Source: CAXQZM01 sp965229645 (GTDB lineage Bacteria > Pseudomonadota > Alphaproteobacteria > UBA7985). Taken from it: DNA of 64,000 nucleotides. The stretch spans positions 2,046,001 through 2,110,000 of the forward strand of contig OZ245893.1 in assembly GCA_965229645.1 (NCBI GenBank). Reading direction: 5' to 3'. The notes under the pieces were generated by a model, which made no database searches, had not been told where the DNA came from, and worked only from the letters and a program-made list of their open reading frames with translations. Each line of letters opens with the position of its first letter. The first letter of the stretch is position 1. Positions 1-12,552 of this stretch are shown here, piece after piece. A program made the position numbers and the translations under genes.

Positions 1-1328
<1,328 letters not shown>

Positions 1329-1487
1329 TAGAGTAGATTTCGGTATGCTGCCTGGCCCCGTGCCTGGTAAGCTCGCGATCTTCATATCAAGACGCCTGTC
1401 TTTGAACCTGGCAGGCACTTGCCGAAAGGCAAATCAAGTCTGGCATCCGCCGGCCGCGCATCTCTTCTCACAATCCAGTAAAATTTC

Positions 1488-1563
1488 GGGGCCTTAGCTC
1501 AGCTGGGAGAGCGCCTGATTTGCATTCAGGAGGTCAGCGGTTCGATCCCGCTAGGCTCCACCA
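1488..1563 (+). tRNA. tRNA-Ala (UGC)
   Basis: A 76-nt cloverleaf in the 16S-23S spacer. The anticodon TGC sits in the loop of the CTGAT/ATTCAG stem, the T-loop is GTTCGATCC, and CCA is encoded. The acceptor stem has the G3:U70 wobble pair that alanyl-tRNA synthetase recognises. It is co-transcribed with the rRNAs. Confidence 0.97.
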
Positions 1564-1600
1564 GGACTGCGCGGGTCTTAGGTCCGCCTCCTTTCATCAA

Positions 1601-1677
<77 letters not shown>

Positions 1678-2064
1678 TGGTCCCATGTCATAGATTTTGG
1701 GGCTGGCTGGATTAACGAAGGTTGTTGAAAGCTCGCTTTCATCAGCCTTTGGGTTGAGTGTGGCAATCGCCATAGAAATCGTTGTTTGTGAAAAGAAGAC
1801 ATGTACGTTAGGGCGGGCTTTGCTTGGTCTTGGCGGCATGAAATCTTCTTGTCTGACACTAATTGCGGTCCACATTTTGCACGAATGTGGATCAGTAGTT
1901 TTGCCCCCAATCATGACTTTTGGGGGCGAACAATTCAAATCAAAATCAAGCTGATCGCAAAACCAGACCGAGGTCAATCTTGGAATCGCGGCGAAGGCGC
2001 GGAATATCGACTCCTTAAATTGAGGCATCGTATTTCCAACCTATCGTCTGCAATCTGGTGGAGC

Positions 2065-4829
<2,765 letters not shown>

Positions 4830-4974
4830 TCCACTAGATTTCAGCCGATAGGCGAAATCTGGTCGCAAAGATCCGAAACCAAGTTCTGGTTCGGGTCGGC
4901 GCGAACGAGCATCATCTTGAATGATCAGAATAGCAAAAATTCGTCAGACAGAAGATTTTAAGTGTTTTTGCTTA

Positions 4975-5089
4975 TCTGGTGGCCATAGCGGAGTGGCCCC
5001 ACCCGGTCCCATACCGAACCCGGCCGTGAAACGCTCCAGCGCCAATGGTACTTGCCCCCAAGGGCTGGGAGAGTAGGTCGCTGCCAGAT
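4975..5089 (+). rRNA. rrf: 5S ribosomal RNA
   Basis: About 115 nt. The 5' TCTGGTGGC pairs with the 3' GCTGCCAGA, and the internal CCCACCCGGTCCCATACCGA segment is typical of 5S. Ends are set by the terminal helix. It lies about 145 nt after 23S. A processing-type stem AGATTTC/GAAATCT is present in the spacer near 4836-4860. Confidence 0.95.
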
Positions 5090-5204
5090 TAGCAAGAACA
5101 CTCTCTTCTTTTCACGAACACACGAACTAGGGTCTTTGACAGACGCAGGCCTCAGGAAGGCCCTGTTGGCTTGCTCCCATGGTTGGACAAGGCAAGAATT
5201 TTAA

Positions 5205-5281
<77 letters not shown>

Positions 5282-5341
5282 ATTTTCCAACCATACAAGC
5301 TCTAGCGCGTCTTTTGAATGGGCGTTGCTTCTTAGGACACA

Positions 5342-5465
5342 ATGACTGACCAACTTGATCTACAGACGACCTATAGCTCGATTCTCGATGCGGCTCGCAA
5401 GCGCCGCTTCATTAGTTACGGGGATTTGGCAAGGGCAAATGGAGTCGCGTGGCAGAAGGTGCGTT
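5342..5465 (+). pseudogene. 5' fragment of a host gene cut by an IS630-type element
   Basis: An ATG at 5342 opens a reading frame whose first 41 codons (start MTDQLDLQTTYSSILDAA, then RRFISYGDLARANG and WQKVRY) look like a normal soluble protein. The sequence then runs into ATACCAGCGGCG, the terminus of the IS630 remnant, at 5466. The frame continues through the insertion junctions and stops at 5512, giving a 56-residue chimera. The rest of the gene is not in the window. I do not recognise the family. It was probably intact and transcribed away from the rRNA operon before the insertions. Confidence 0.6.
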
Positions 5466-5516
5466 ATACCAGCGGCGGGATCAATGTAAGCGTCCGCTGT
5501 GGGCGCCCTTGATTTT

Positions 5517-7107
5517 TCAGATGTTGTTATCCAGGGCCTTGAACTCCCATGGCAAGAGCTCATGGATGCGGTTGATCTTATGATCCGCGATGCGAGAAAG
5601 GACCCAGGTCAGCCAAGCTTGGGGATCGACTTGGTTGAGCTTGGCGGTTTCGATGAGAGTATAGGCGATGGCCATAGCCTTGCCGCCGCCTTCTGATCCT
5701 ACGAACGTCCAGTTCTTTCGCCCCAAAGCGATGGGTTTGACGGCGCGTTCTGCGGTGTTGTTGTCGATTTCCAAGAAGCCGTTGTCGAGATAGGGCCGCG
5801 CCTTCTTCATGCGACCAAGGGCGTAGCGGATGGCCCCAGCAAGTGTTGATTTGCCAGAGAGTTTGGGGAGCTGATCGTGGAGCCAGCGTTCAAGGTCGTC
5901 GAAGACGGGCTTGGCCTCTGCCTGGCGCAGGGCAACCCTGTCGGCTGGGGCCAGCCCCCGCGCCTTGTCCTCCACGGCATAGAGCAGCGCAATACGTGCG
6001 ATGGCCTCCTGGGCGATGGCGCTGCCTTGGGAGGCAAAGATATCCACGAACTTGCGCCGAACATGGGCCATGCACGCCACCTCACGGGCCTTTTGCTCAC
6101 CGAACAGACCATTGAAGCCTGAATAGCCGTCGACATGGACCCAGCCTTTGTAGTCTTTGAGATGCGCGACGGGATGTTCGCCCTTGCGATCCACGGTGAA
6201 CTGATACCAGACGCAAGGAGGCGATTGGCCAGGTGGGGATCGACCTGCGCCATCTTCTGCGCTGTCAGGTTCTTGTTGTTGCCATGGCCGTTCATCACGA
6301 ACGTAGGTCCAAATCCGCGCGGTCTTGGTCTTCTTATGACCAGGGGCCTGCATCTTGACGGTCGTATCATCGGCGAACAAGGCTTGACCATCGCGAACGA
6401 TTTTAGCGATGGCATCGGAAAGCGGTTCCAGGAGCTTGGTGGAACGCCCCACCCAATCGGCCATGGTGGTGCGATTTAGATCGATGCCCTCACGTTCATA
6501 GATCTTCTCCTGGCGATAGAGGGGGAGATGGTCGGCATACTTGCTGACCAAGACATGGGCGAGGAGACCAGGGCCAGGCCTACCGCGTTCAATTGGACGC
6601 GACGGCAGGGGGGCTTGGGCAAAGGCCTCACACCCTGAACAAGCTTTGCGAGGCCGCACGAAGCGGTTGACCACAAACCGTCCTGGCACATACTCCAGTT
6701 CTTCGGTGACATCCTCGCCTAAGGTCTTGAGGTGACCGCCGCACTCGGCGCACGTATCACCAGGGCAGAGAACCTGATCGTTTCGGTCGAGGTGATCAGG
6801 CAAGGGCTTGCGGCTATGGCGCCGCTTGCGCTTCTTGTCAGTGGGGTTGATTGACATCACAAGTGTCAGGCCCAGCTTGATCAGCTGTCGCCTTGGCCAC
6901 CTCTTCATCTTCAGCAAAGTTTAGGCTGAGTTGATCTGAGTTCTCTGCAGTTGATCCAAAACGATGGCGCTTGTGGCCATGGAGTTGATGTTCGAGGTGT
7001 TGAACCTTCAGGGTAAGGGTTTTGACCTCGTCGGCAAAAAGACGGATGATTGCCCGCAGTTCTGCGGGGTCTTCTGAGGTGATGTTGGCGATCTCAAGCA
7101 TCGCCAA
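5517..7107 (-). pseudogene. tnpC: IS66 TnpC transposase, split by a frameshift
   Basis: The DDE transposase of IS66. The N-terminal part runs from about 7107 (MAMLEIANITSEDPAELRAI, then a coiled-coil and HKRHRFGS) and stops after CDVNQPH at 6838. The rest continues in another frame to 5517. That part holds the zinc-binding segment (CPGDTCAECGG, then CSGCEAF), the core beginning PLYRQEKIYEREGIDLNRTT, the DDTTVK acidic motif, and the C-terminal DNNTAERAVKPIALGRKNW. The two frames overlap at 6838-6917. A one-base indel near 6850-6880 would restore a single protein of about 525 residues. A programmed shift is possible, but IS66 tnpC is normally one frame, so decay or a sequencing error is more likely. 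Confidence 0.8.
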
Positions 7108-7225
7108 AACCTATAGCAGAAAAGGCTTTTGGAGTGAATCCTAAAGATGCAAAAACAGGGGAAAAATGCCTAAAAAAGGCGATCTAAATCAGGGAACTTC
7201 GAGCGTCCTATTCTCCGCTCAAAGG

Positions 7226-7555
7226 TCACCAAGTCTTCTTGGGCATTCGCCAATCAATCCCTTCCAAAAGCATGGAAAGCTGGGCGGGTGTCACGCTGAT
7301 CTTACCGTCCTTGGTGGCAGGCCAAACGAACCGTCCCCTCTCCAGGCGCTTGGTGAAAAGACAAGCCCCCTGGGACTCCCACCAGATGATCTTGAGCAGG
7401 TCTCCGCGCCGCCCTCGGAATACGAACAAGTGACCACAATAGGGATCAAGCTTCAAAACCGCTTCCGTCTGAGCGGCTAGGGTGTCAAAACCACGGCGCA
7501 TGTCGGTGACGCCCGCCGCTAACCAGACCCGTATGTTGGAGGTGACGGGGATCAA
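7226..7555 (-). CDS. tnpB: IS66 accessory protein TnpB
   Basis: A 109-residue protein of the IS66 Orf2 (TnpB) family, needed with TnpA for transposition of these elements; its biochemical role is unclear. Typical features are the start IRVWLAAGVTDMRRGFDTLA, the central YCGHLFVFRGRRGDLLKI and the following WWESQGACLFTKRLERGRF. Length matches the family. Its start overlaps the end of tnpA by 4 bp, indicating coupled translation. It looks intact. Confidence 0.9.
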   Translation of the reverse strand: MIPVTSNIRVWLAAGVTDMRRGFDTLAAQTEAVLKLDPYCGHLFVFRGRRGDLLKIIWWESQGACLFTKRLERGRFVWPATKDGKISVTPAQLSMLLEGIDWRMPKKTW

Positions 7556-7992
7556 TCGGATAATCCCTCAACCAAAGCCAAAATCGCCGCCAAGTTCGTT
7601 GCTCCCTCAATCAGGACGCGACGGCCATCGCTCAAAGACAGGTCAACACGCAAGGCATGCAGACTGCCCTTAGAAACGCGCGCCTCCGCAGGGCCTGAAA
7701 CACGGGATTGGGGGACTTCTACGTTCATCCGAACAGGCGTAGGGTCTGAAGACACCGACACTTCGTAAAACGCTGACCCCGAAACCTCACCACCGCCCCC
7801 GTGGGGCACATCCTTCCCAGACCCATGACCTCCCCCAAAACGCGAATCCTTGAGCCAACCGTGGAGCATAGTCGCGTTCAGCGCATACCGACGCGCAACC
7901 TGCGCCACTGAAACACCTGGAACTCTGGCTTGATCGCAGATCTCTAGCTTCTCCGAAGCCGACCAACGTCGACGCTTGACCCGATCCAACAT
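7552..7992 (-). CDS. tnpA: IS66 accessory protein TnpA (HTH)
   Basis: A 146-residue protein, first gene of the IS66 operon. The N-terminus (residues 8-50) is a Tnp_IS66/IS3-orfA type helix-turn-helix, RWSASEKLEICDQARVPGVS and then VAQVARRYALNATMLHGWLK. The rest is a glycine-rich linker and a C-terminal segment ending GATNLAAILALVEGLSD. The start is ATG, with AGGAGG a few bases upstream on the minus strand (7996-8001). The gene appears intact and overlaps tnpB by 4 bp. Confidence 0.85.
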   Translation of the reverse strand: MLDRVKRRRWSASEKLEICDQARVPGVSVAQVARRYALNATMLHGWLKDSRFGGGHGSGKDVPHGGGGEVSGSAFYEVSVSSDPTPVRMNVEVPQSRVSGPAEARVSKGSLHALRVDLSLSDGRRVLIEGATNLAAILALVEGLSD

Positions 7993-8083
7993 AACTTACC
8001 TCCTTCAAGTGTCCGCTCTGTTGAGCGGGCACTTAGCAAGCTAAAGCGTCAGCGCCAGAGCGCCCACAACGGACGCTTACGGA

Positions 8084-8466
8084 TCAATTGACGCTTATCC
8101 AATTTCTTTGTGTGATTGACATGATACGTTGTTTGTCATTGGCGAAAAAGTTCCAGGCCTCCACACATTTTTCGACTATCTGCTCAAAAGTGTCGAAGAC
8201 AGTTATGGCAAGCTTATTCCCACGCAGATATGCCCAAACATTTTCCATTGGGTTAAGTTCTGGGGAATAAGGAGGCAGTTTTAAGAGCGTGATGTTATTA
8301 GGAACGTCCAAGCTTTTAGCTCCATGCCAACCTGCTCCGTCGAGGATCAGGACCGCATGCGCGTCAGGAGAAACTACTTTTGATATCTCGTTCAGATGCT
8401 GGTTCATGGCATCAGCGTTTACGTACGGTAAGATCAGTCCTGCTGCAACGCTGTCAACAACGCTCT
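8084..8466 (-). pseudogene. IS630-family transposase, C-terminal fragment
   Basis: The readable frame holds the second half of an IS630/Tc1-mariner DDE transposase: LILPYVNADAMNQHLNEIS, the ILDGAGWH strand with the second catalytic Asp, and the very typical PPYSPELNPMENVWAYLR with the catalytic Glu. Upstream in the same frame the family similarity ends at about 8466 and a stop follows, so the first catalytic Asp and the N-terminal HTH are absent. The stop codon lies within the IS66 target duplication. It cannot be active. Confidence 0.85.
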
Positions 8467-8519
8467 AATTTTGACCCCCTGCAACGGGGAGTTTTTGACC
8501 CCCCAGTGGTGGTGTGATT

Positions 8520-8573
8520 GCCGCCTGTGAACCGCCCGTAGTCCGTAGGACGGAGGGCGGTTCACAGGCGGCG
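8520..8573. terminator. Long perfect hairpin with T-run
   Basis: GCCGCCTGTGAACCGCCC is followed 17 nt later by its exact complement, and the downstream side continues GGCGATTTTTTC. In the plus direction it has the form of a Rho-independent terminator. Its length (18-bp stem) is unusual, and it may instead be a remnant of a mobile element end. It lies between the IS630 remnant and the IS3 element, in an otherwise gene-free stretch (8467-8676). Confidence 0.5.
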
Positions 8574-8743
8574 GCGATTTTTTCTGCTCTCAACCCTCCT
8601 CCCCGCCTTTGATTACATTGTGGTTGGCGTTCCCAACAATGCCCGCCTTACGCTTATCTTTTAGGCGATAAGAATCTGAGGTGGTCCCAAGAAATTGGAC
8701 AATGATTTAGTGAGGGTCAATCGTTAAGAAAGGACAACGACAC

Positions 8744-9055
8744 ATGCCTAAACGCAGAACATTTAGCCCAGAGCTCAAGGTTAGAATAGCCCTTGATGCT
8801 CTTCATGGTGAGCTGACGGGTCAGCAGATAGCCAGCAAGTACAAGATCTCTACAGGTCAGGTTTGCACCTTTAAGAAGCAAGCGATTGCGAACATGACAG
8901 AGGGTTTTGAGCGGACCAGCCCTAAGGCACGCAAGAAGTCTGAGGCAGAAGCACCAGACGTCAAATCACTTCACGCCAAGATTGGTCAACTGACGATGGA
9001 ACGGGATTTTTTAGCCGACGGGCTCCAGCGGATCGGGATCAGCGCAAAGCCATGA
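8744..9055 (+). CDS. IS3-family OrfA (HTH protein)
   Basis: A 103-residue DNA-binding subunit. It starts MPKRRTFSPELKVRIALDAL, has the HTH motif LTGQQIASKYKISTGQVCTF at residues 25-44, and ends with the leucine-zipper-like LHAKIGQLTMERDFLADGLQ that mediates OrfA-OrfAB pairing. The stop overlaps the orfB start as ATGA at 9052-9055. In this family a -1 frameshift upstream of the stop normally makes the OrfAB transposase, and the orfB frame stays open upstream of its ATG (reading QRKAM), which fits that. Confidence 0.9.
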   Translation: MPKRRTFSPELKVRIALDALHGELTGQQIASKYKISTGQVCTFKKQAIANMTEGFERTSPKARKKSEAEAPDVKSLHAKIGQLTMERDFLADGLQRIGISAKP

Positions 9056-9972
9056 TCCAGCTTGAGCCCAGCAAAAATAAACCCAGCATCACGCGCCAAT
9101 GCTCGTTGCTCAACATTTCGCGTTCCAGCCTCTACTATCACGCTAAAGGGGAAAGCGCCGAGAACCTTGAACTGATGCGTCAAATCGATAAGCTGTTCAC
9201 CAAGCATCCGTTTTATGGCTCGCGCCAAATCGTGCGATCTTTGGCTATGCAGGGTGTTCGGGTGGGGCGTCACCGCGTACGTCGGTTGATGAAGCTCATG
9301 GGGCTCTGCACGATTTATCAGAAGCCCAACACCAGCAAACCCCAACCTGATCATCGGATTTATCCGTATTTGCTGCGTGAGCTGAACATTGAAAAAGCCA
9401 ACCAGGTTTGGTGTACGGACATCACTTATATCCCTGCATCTGGTGGGTTCTTCTATCTGGTGGCGATCATGGATTGGGCGACACGCAAGGTTCTCTCATG
9501 GCGATTAAGCAACACGATGACGGCAGATTTTTGTGTTGAGGCACTCAAAGAGGCCATAGAGCTCTATGGCGCGCCGCAGATATTTAATTCTGACCAAGGC
9601 AGTCAATTCACCAGCCACGAGTTTACGAAGGTGCTGCTTGATGCGGGCGTCAAAATCAGCATGGATGGCAAGGGTAGATGTATGGATAACATCTTCATCG
9701 AGCGGCTCTGGAGATCGCTCAAGTATGAGTGCATCTATCTGCATGAGATCTGCAATGGCTTTGAGGCCAAGAAATTGATTGGTGAATGGTTTGGCTTTTA
9801 CAACGATGAACGCCCTCACAGCTCACTTGAGGGTAAGACGCCTGCCGAGGCCTATGAAAAGAGAGATACGGCCTTGTCACCCCATCCCCCCACTCGCCCT
9901 AACGGGCTCGCGGGTGGAGAGGTGACAAGGCTGGGACCAGATGCTAACACACACCTAAAAATGGCAGCATGA
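9052..9972 (+). CDS. IS3-family OrfB transposase (rve integrase core)
   Basis: A 306-residue catalytic subunit with the HTH_21 segment (HPFYGSRQIVRSLAMQGVRV) and an integrase core. The three acidic residues are visible: D in VWCTDITYIP, D in IFNSDQGSQFTS, and E about 35 residues later in IFIERLWRSLKYE. The end motif NDERPHSSLEGKTPAEAYEK is typical. All catalytic residues are present, so the copy may be active. Base composition is more AT-rich than the flanking chromosomal genes. A 20-residue C-terminal tail beyond the usual end is extra. Confidence 0.93.
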   Translation: MIQLEPSKNKPSITRQCSLLNISRSSLYYHAKGESAENLELMRQIDKLFTKHPFYGSRQIVRSLAMQGVRVGRHRVRRLMKLMGLCTIYQKPNTSKPQPDHRIYPYLLRELNIEKANQVWCTDITYIPASGGFFYLVAIMDWATRKVLSWRLSNTMTADFCVEALKEAIELYGAPQIFNSDQGSQFTSHEFTKVLLDAGVKISMDGKGRCMDNIFIERLWRSLKYECIYLHEICNGFEAKKLIGEWFGFYNDERPHSSLEGKTPAEAYEKRDTALSPHPPTRPNGLAGGEVTRLGPDANTHLKMAA

Positions 9973-10035
9973 ACAACCTAATCGCTCACTAAATTCGCTG
10001 CCAACCTGTCCAACTAACCAGGACCACCTCAGCCC

Positions 10036-10227
10036 GCGCTCCAAACAGATGGGCTCCAAGCCCGAAGGGCGCAGGGAACGCCCGCGCTCCAAACAGATGG
10101 GCTCCAAGCCCGAAGGGCGCAGGGAACGCCCGTGCTCCAAACAGATGGGCTCCAAGCCCGAAGGGCGCAGGGAACGCCCGTGCTCCAAACAGTTGGGCTC
10201 CAAGCCCGAAGGGCGCAGGGAACGCCC
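10036..10227. repeat. Tandem repeat, 4 x 48 bp
   Basis: Four head-to-tail copies of a 48-bp unit beginning at 10036, 10084, 10132 and 10180. The core is GGGCTCCAAGCCCGAAGGGC followed by GCAGGGAACGCCC. Copies differ at only a few bases (GCGCTCC/GTGCTCC, CAGATG/CAGTTG). The core resembles the dispersed hairpin repeats at 28920-28999, 36658-36712 and 60461-60515. Because 48 is a multiple of 3, open frames run through it, but they look like artefacts. It lies between the IS3 right end and the 3' end of queG. Confidence 0.93.
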
Positions 10228-10244
10228 GTGCGCGAAACACGCGC

Positions 10245-10293
10245 CCCGAGACACAAACTGGCCAAAAAAGTTTCAACTTTTTTGGCCGTTGGT
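10245..10293. repeat. TACCAG repeat copy A (right-end palindrome only)
   Basis: Contains AGACACAAACTGGCCAAAAA and its palindromic partner CTTTTTTGGCCGTTGGT, the right-hand part of the full repeats at 32680-32876 and elsewhere, slightly diverged (ends TTGGTCTG instead of TTGGTAT). It overlaps the 3' end of queG and encodes its last residues and stop codon. Confidence 0.75.
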
Positions 10294-11376
10294 CTGATCG
10301 GCCAACGGAACCCCGTCCCCATGCTGGGTCAGGGCCCAAGCGGCGCTTTCGCGCAGGATGGGATCGTCGTGGTGGGCGAAGCTTTGCACGATCGCCCTTA
10401 CCTTGATCCAGGCCCTTGCGTCGGCATTGCCCGCGACGATCAAGGCGTTTCTGATCCAACGGTGCCACTTGATCCGCTTGATCGGGGACCCACTAAAAAA
10501 GCTGCGAAACGCTGCTTCGTCCAAGCCGAGCGCTTGGGCTAGGGTGAGGTCGCGAATTTCGGGCTGCACAAGCCGCGCGTCTTGGGTTTGGCTGGCAAAT
10601 TTGTTCCACGGGCAAACGGCCAGGCAGTCATCGCATCCGTAGATCCGATTGCCCATGGCGCGGCGAAACTCTGCTGGAATCGGACCCTCGTGTTCGATGC
10701 TGAGGTAGGCCAAGCATCGCCGCGCGTCCAAGGTATAGGGCGTCGGAAACGCCTGGGTAGGGCAGAGGTCGAGGCATCGGGTGCAGGACCCGCACTGGTC
10801 GCGGGCAGGCGGGTCGGGGTCGATGCGCAGGTCGGTGAAAATTTCCGCGAGGAACAGCCAGGAACCTTGGGCGCCGCTGACCAAGTTGGTATGCTTGCCT
10901 TGCCATCCGATCCCAGCTTGCTGCGCCAGGGGTTTTTCGGCGACGGGTGCCGTATCGACAAAGACCTTCACGTTCGCACCCGCTGTTGCCGCGAGCCATC
11001 GCGCCAAGCGCTTGGTGGCTTGCTTTAGGATCCGGTGATAATCGCGGCCCCAGGCATAGGCGCTGACGTTGGCGCGGTCGCCCCAGCCCAACCGGCTGAG
11101 CGGGTCCTGGTCTGGGCCGTAACCGTATCCCAAGCAAATGACCGTTTTGACCGCTGGCCACAGGACGGTCGGGTCCGCGCGCTCCGCGCTGCGCTGTGCC
11201 ATCCAGTCCATGGTGCCGTGCTGGCCCGCAGCGACAAAACTGGCAAGCCGCGCCCGCTGTCGCGGTGGAACATGCGGCGCGGCGAAACCGCAGGTCAGAA
11301 AGCCTTCGGCGCGGGCGCGGGCACGAATGGCCTCGCGGTCGGGGGGGCGTGGCTGCGCGGGGTCATGTTTGGGCAC
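10273..11376 (-). CDS. queG: Epoxyqueuosine reductase QueG
   Basis: Cytoplasmic cobalamin- and iron-sulfur-dependent enzyme that reduces epoxyqueuosine to queuosine in the wobble position of GUN tRNAs, the last step of queuosine synthesis. The GTG at 11376 gives 367 residues, a normal length; longer forms would run into the divergent transporter gene. Ferredoxin-like clusters are visible as CGSCTRCLDLCP and YGCDDCLAVCPW with the extra Cys in RRCLAYLS. The DUF1730-type N-terminal half contains WGRDYHRILK. The end (DPILRESAAWAL) is HEAT-like, as in known QueG. The last residues (TNGQKS) and stop are encoded by a TACCAG repeat copy, so the natural C-terminus was replaced or extended. The start codon is uncertain. 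Confidence 0.93.
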   Translation of the reverse strand: MPKHDPAQPRPPDREAIRARARAEGFLTCGFAAPHVPPRQRARLASFVAAGQHGTMDWMAQRSAERADPTVLWPAVKTVICLGYGYGPDQDPLSRLGWGDRANVSAYAWGRDYHRILKQATKRLARWLAATAGANVKVFVDTAPVAEKPLAQQAGIGWQGKHTNLVSGAQGSWLFLAEIFTDLRIDPDPPARDQCGSCTRCLDLCPTQAFPTPYTLDARRCLAYLSIEHEGPIPAEFRRAMGNRIYGCDDCLAVCPWNKFASQTQDARLVQPEIRDLTLAQALGLDEAAFRSFFSGSPIKRIKWHRWIRNALIVAGNADARAWIKVRAIVQSFAHHDDPILRESAAWALTQHGDGVPLADQTNGQKS

Positions 11377-11432
11377 AAGACCTTCATGGGCACGGCGCTT
11401 GCCTCGCGCAAGGGTTAAGACGAGAAGCGCCC

Positions 11433-12383
11433 ATGAGCTCGTTTTGGCTGCTTCTGGCACTCGTCGCCGCCGTGACCCATGTGGCGCGCAATTTGTACCA
11501 ACGTCGCCTGGTCCGACCCTTAGGGGATCGTCCCGCCCTGTCGCGCGACATGGCCAACGCCGCCCGCTATTGGGTCGGGTTGCCCTTGGCGAGCCTGGTG
11601 CTGCTGGCTTTGCTCGCGCTGTCCCCCGACGCCCCGCGCCTTGGCGGCTGGCCTGTCTTCTTCGCCTGCTTGGGTGGCGTGGCCCAAATTGTGGCGACCG
11701 ACCTGCTGATCCGCCTGTTTCAGCGCCGCGCCTTTGGCATTGGGGTCGCCTATCAAAGTACCGACAACCTCATGTCCGCCTTGCTGATTCCCCTAGGTCT
11801 TGCGGGGTTTTTTGGCTTGGCGCTGGCCGACGATCATATTGGGGTCTGGGACTGGTTGGGATTGGTCCTGGGAACCCTGGGCGTGGTCGTGCAATCGTTT
11901 TTGTCGCTCGATCGCGCGCAACGGGTGTTTGATTGGATATCGCTGGCCTTCGGGTTGGGCTGCGGCCTCGCCTTTACCGTCACGGGCGTCGCCTATGCCG
12001 AGGCGGTCCGTACCTTGGGCCTCGATCTTGCGACGCGGCTGTCCGCCCTGTTGGCGGGGGTAACGGTTTTGGTCATTGCGCTGATCTTTCAGTCGGTCCT
12101 CATGGCGATTTGGGTGCAAGTACGCAGCCCAGGGCAGTGGGCCCTTGTCCGCAAGCGCGGCGGCGATGTCATCACCATCGGGGTGTTTTCCGTCATCGGG
12201 TCGCTGGCGCTGTTCACCGCCTTTGGTTTGCAACACCCCGCGCTGGTATCGACGGTCAAGAACCTCGATATCCCCCTGTCGCTGCTCGCGGCCTATTGGG
12301 CTTACCAGGAATTGCCGAGCCGCACCGAATGGATCGGTATTGGGTTGATCTTCGTCTCGGTGCTGCTGATCGCCCTTTTTTAG
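11433..12383 (+). CDS. EamA/DMT-type membrane transporter
   Basis: A 316-residue, strongly hydrophobic protein with about ten predicted membrane spans and no cleavable signal. It is arranged as two EamA-like halves (first half from MSSFWLLLALVAAVTHVARN; second half ending LPSRTEWIGIGLIFVSVLLI). The final segment, with the conserved placement of ALVSTVKNLDIPLSLLAAYW and EL before the last helix, is typical of drug/metabolite transporters. The substrate cannot be inferred. Start ATG is preceded by GAGAAG. It is divergent from queG with about 56 bp between the start codons, so the two may share a control region. Confidence 0.75.
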   Translation: MSSFWLLLALVAAVTHVARNLYQRRLVRPLGDRPALSRDMANAARYWVGLPLASLVLLALLALSPDAPRLGGWPVFFACLGGVAQIVATDLLIRLFQRRAFGIGVAYQSTDNLMSALLIPLGLAGFFGLALADDHIGVWDWLGLVLGTLGVVVQSFLSLDRAQRVFDWISLAFGLGCGLAFTVTGVAYAEAVRTLGLDLATRLSALLAGVTVLVIALIFQSVLMAIWVQVRSPGQWALVRKRGGDVITIGVFSVIGSLALFTAFGLQHPALVSTVKNLDIPLSLLAAYWAYQELPSRTEWIGIGLIFVSVLLIALF

Positions 12384-12552
12384 GAACGGACCAAGAAGGC
12401 GGGGCATGTTCGCGTCCTCTTGGTCGCTCGATTCTGTGTCGACCGACGGCCCAAACTTTCGCAGCGTAGGGACTCCTTGGTGTCGTCAACCTCAAGAACG
12501 GAAGTTCTCAGCCCGCGCGGGTGAGAGGAGAGCGTGAAGGGTATGTATAGAA

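Larger units (their letters stand above)
5486..8080 (-). mobile_element. IS66-family insertion sequence, 2595 bp
   Basis: Terminal inverted repeats start GTAAGCGTCCGCTGTGGGCG on the left and end with the complement of GTAAGCGTCCGTTGTGGGCG on the right. The element is flanked by an 8-bp direct repeat GGATCAAT (5478-5485 and 8081-8088), the target duplication length known for IS66. It carries tnpA, tnpB and tnpC on the minus strand. tnpC is split by a frameshift, so this copy may not move on its own. The clear target duplication shows that the insertion is fairly recent. Confidence 0.93.
5466..8466 (-). mobile_element. IS630-type remnant, split by IS66
   Basis: The left terminus is ATACCAGCGGCG at 5466, next to a TA. 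After removing the IS66 element (5486-8080) and one target copy, the sequence reads straight into the 3' end of an IS630-type transposase on the minus strand (8084-8466). Homology to the transposase stops at about 8466, so the 5' half and the other terminus are missing. The terminus is shared with the dispersed TACCAG repeats in this window. Confidence 0.6.
8677..10031 (+). mobile_element. IS3-family insertion sequence, 1355 bp
   Basis: Imperfect terminal inverted repeats: left TGAGGTGGTCC...AATTGGACA, right TGTCCAACTAACC..GGACCACCTCA. It carries orfA and orfB in the usual overlapping arrangement, and its ends are TG/CA. I see no clear 3-5 bp target duplication (left flank GAATC, right flank GCCCG). 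It may therefore be old, or one side may have been rearranged, possibly together with the adjoining tandem repeats. Confidence 0.88.

Noticed and set aside
10036..10227. CRISPR array
   Set aside because: Units are identical throughout with no unique spacers, and there are no cas genes nearby.
9955..10254. Minus-strand frame with a 16-residue repeat (GRSLRPSGLEPICLE)
   Set aside because: It is only the translation of the 48-bp tandem repeat, with no ribosome binding site, and it overlaps the IS3 end and the queG tail.
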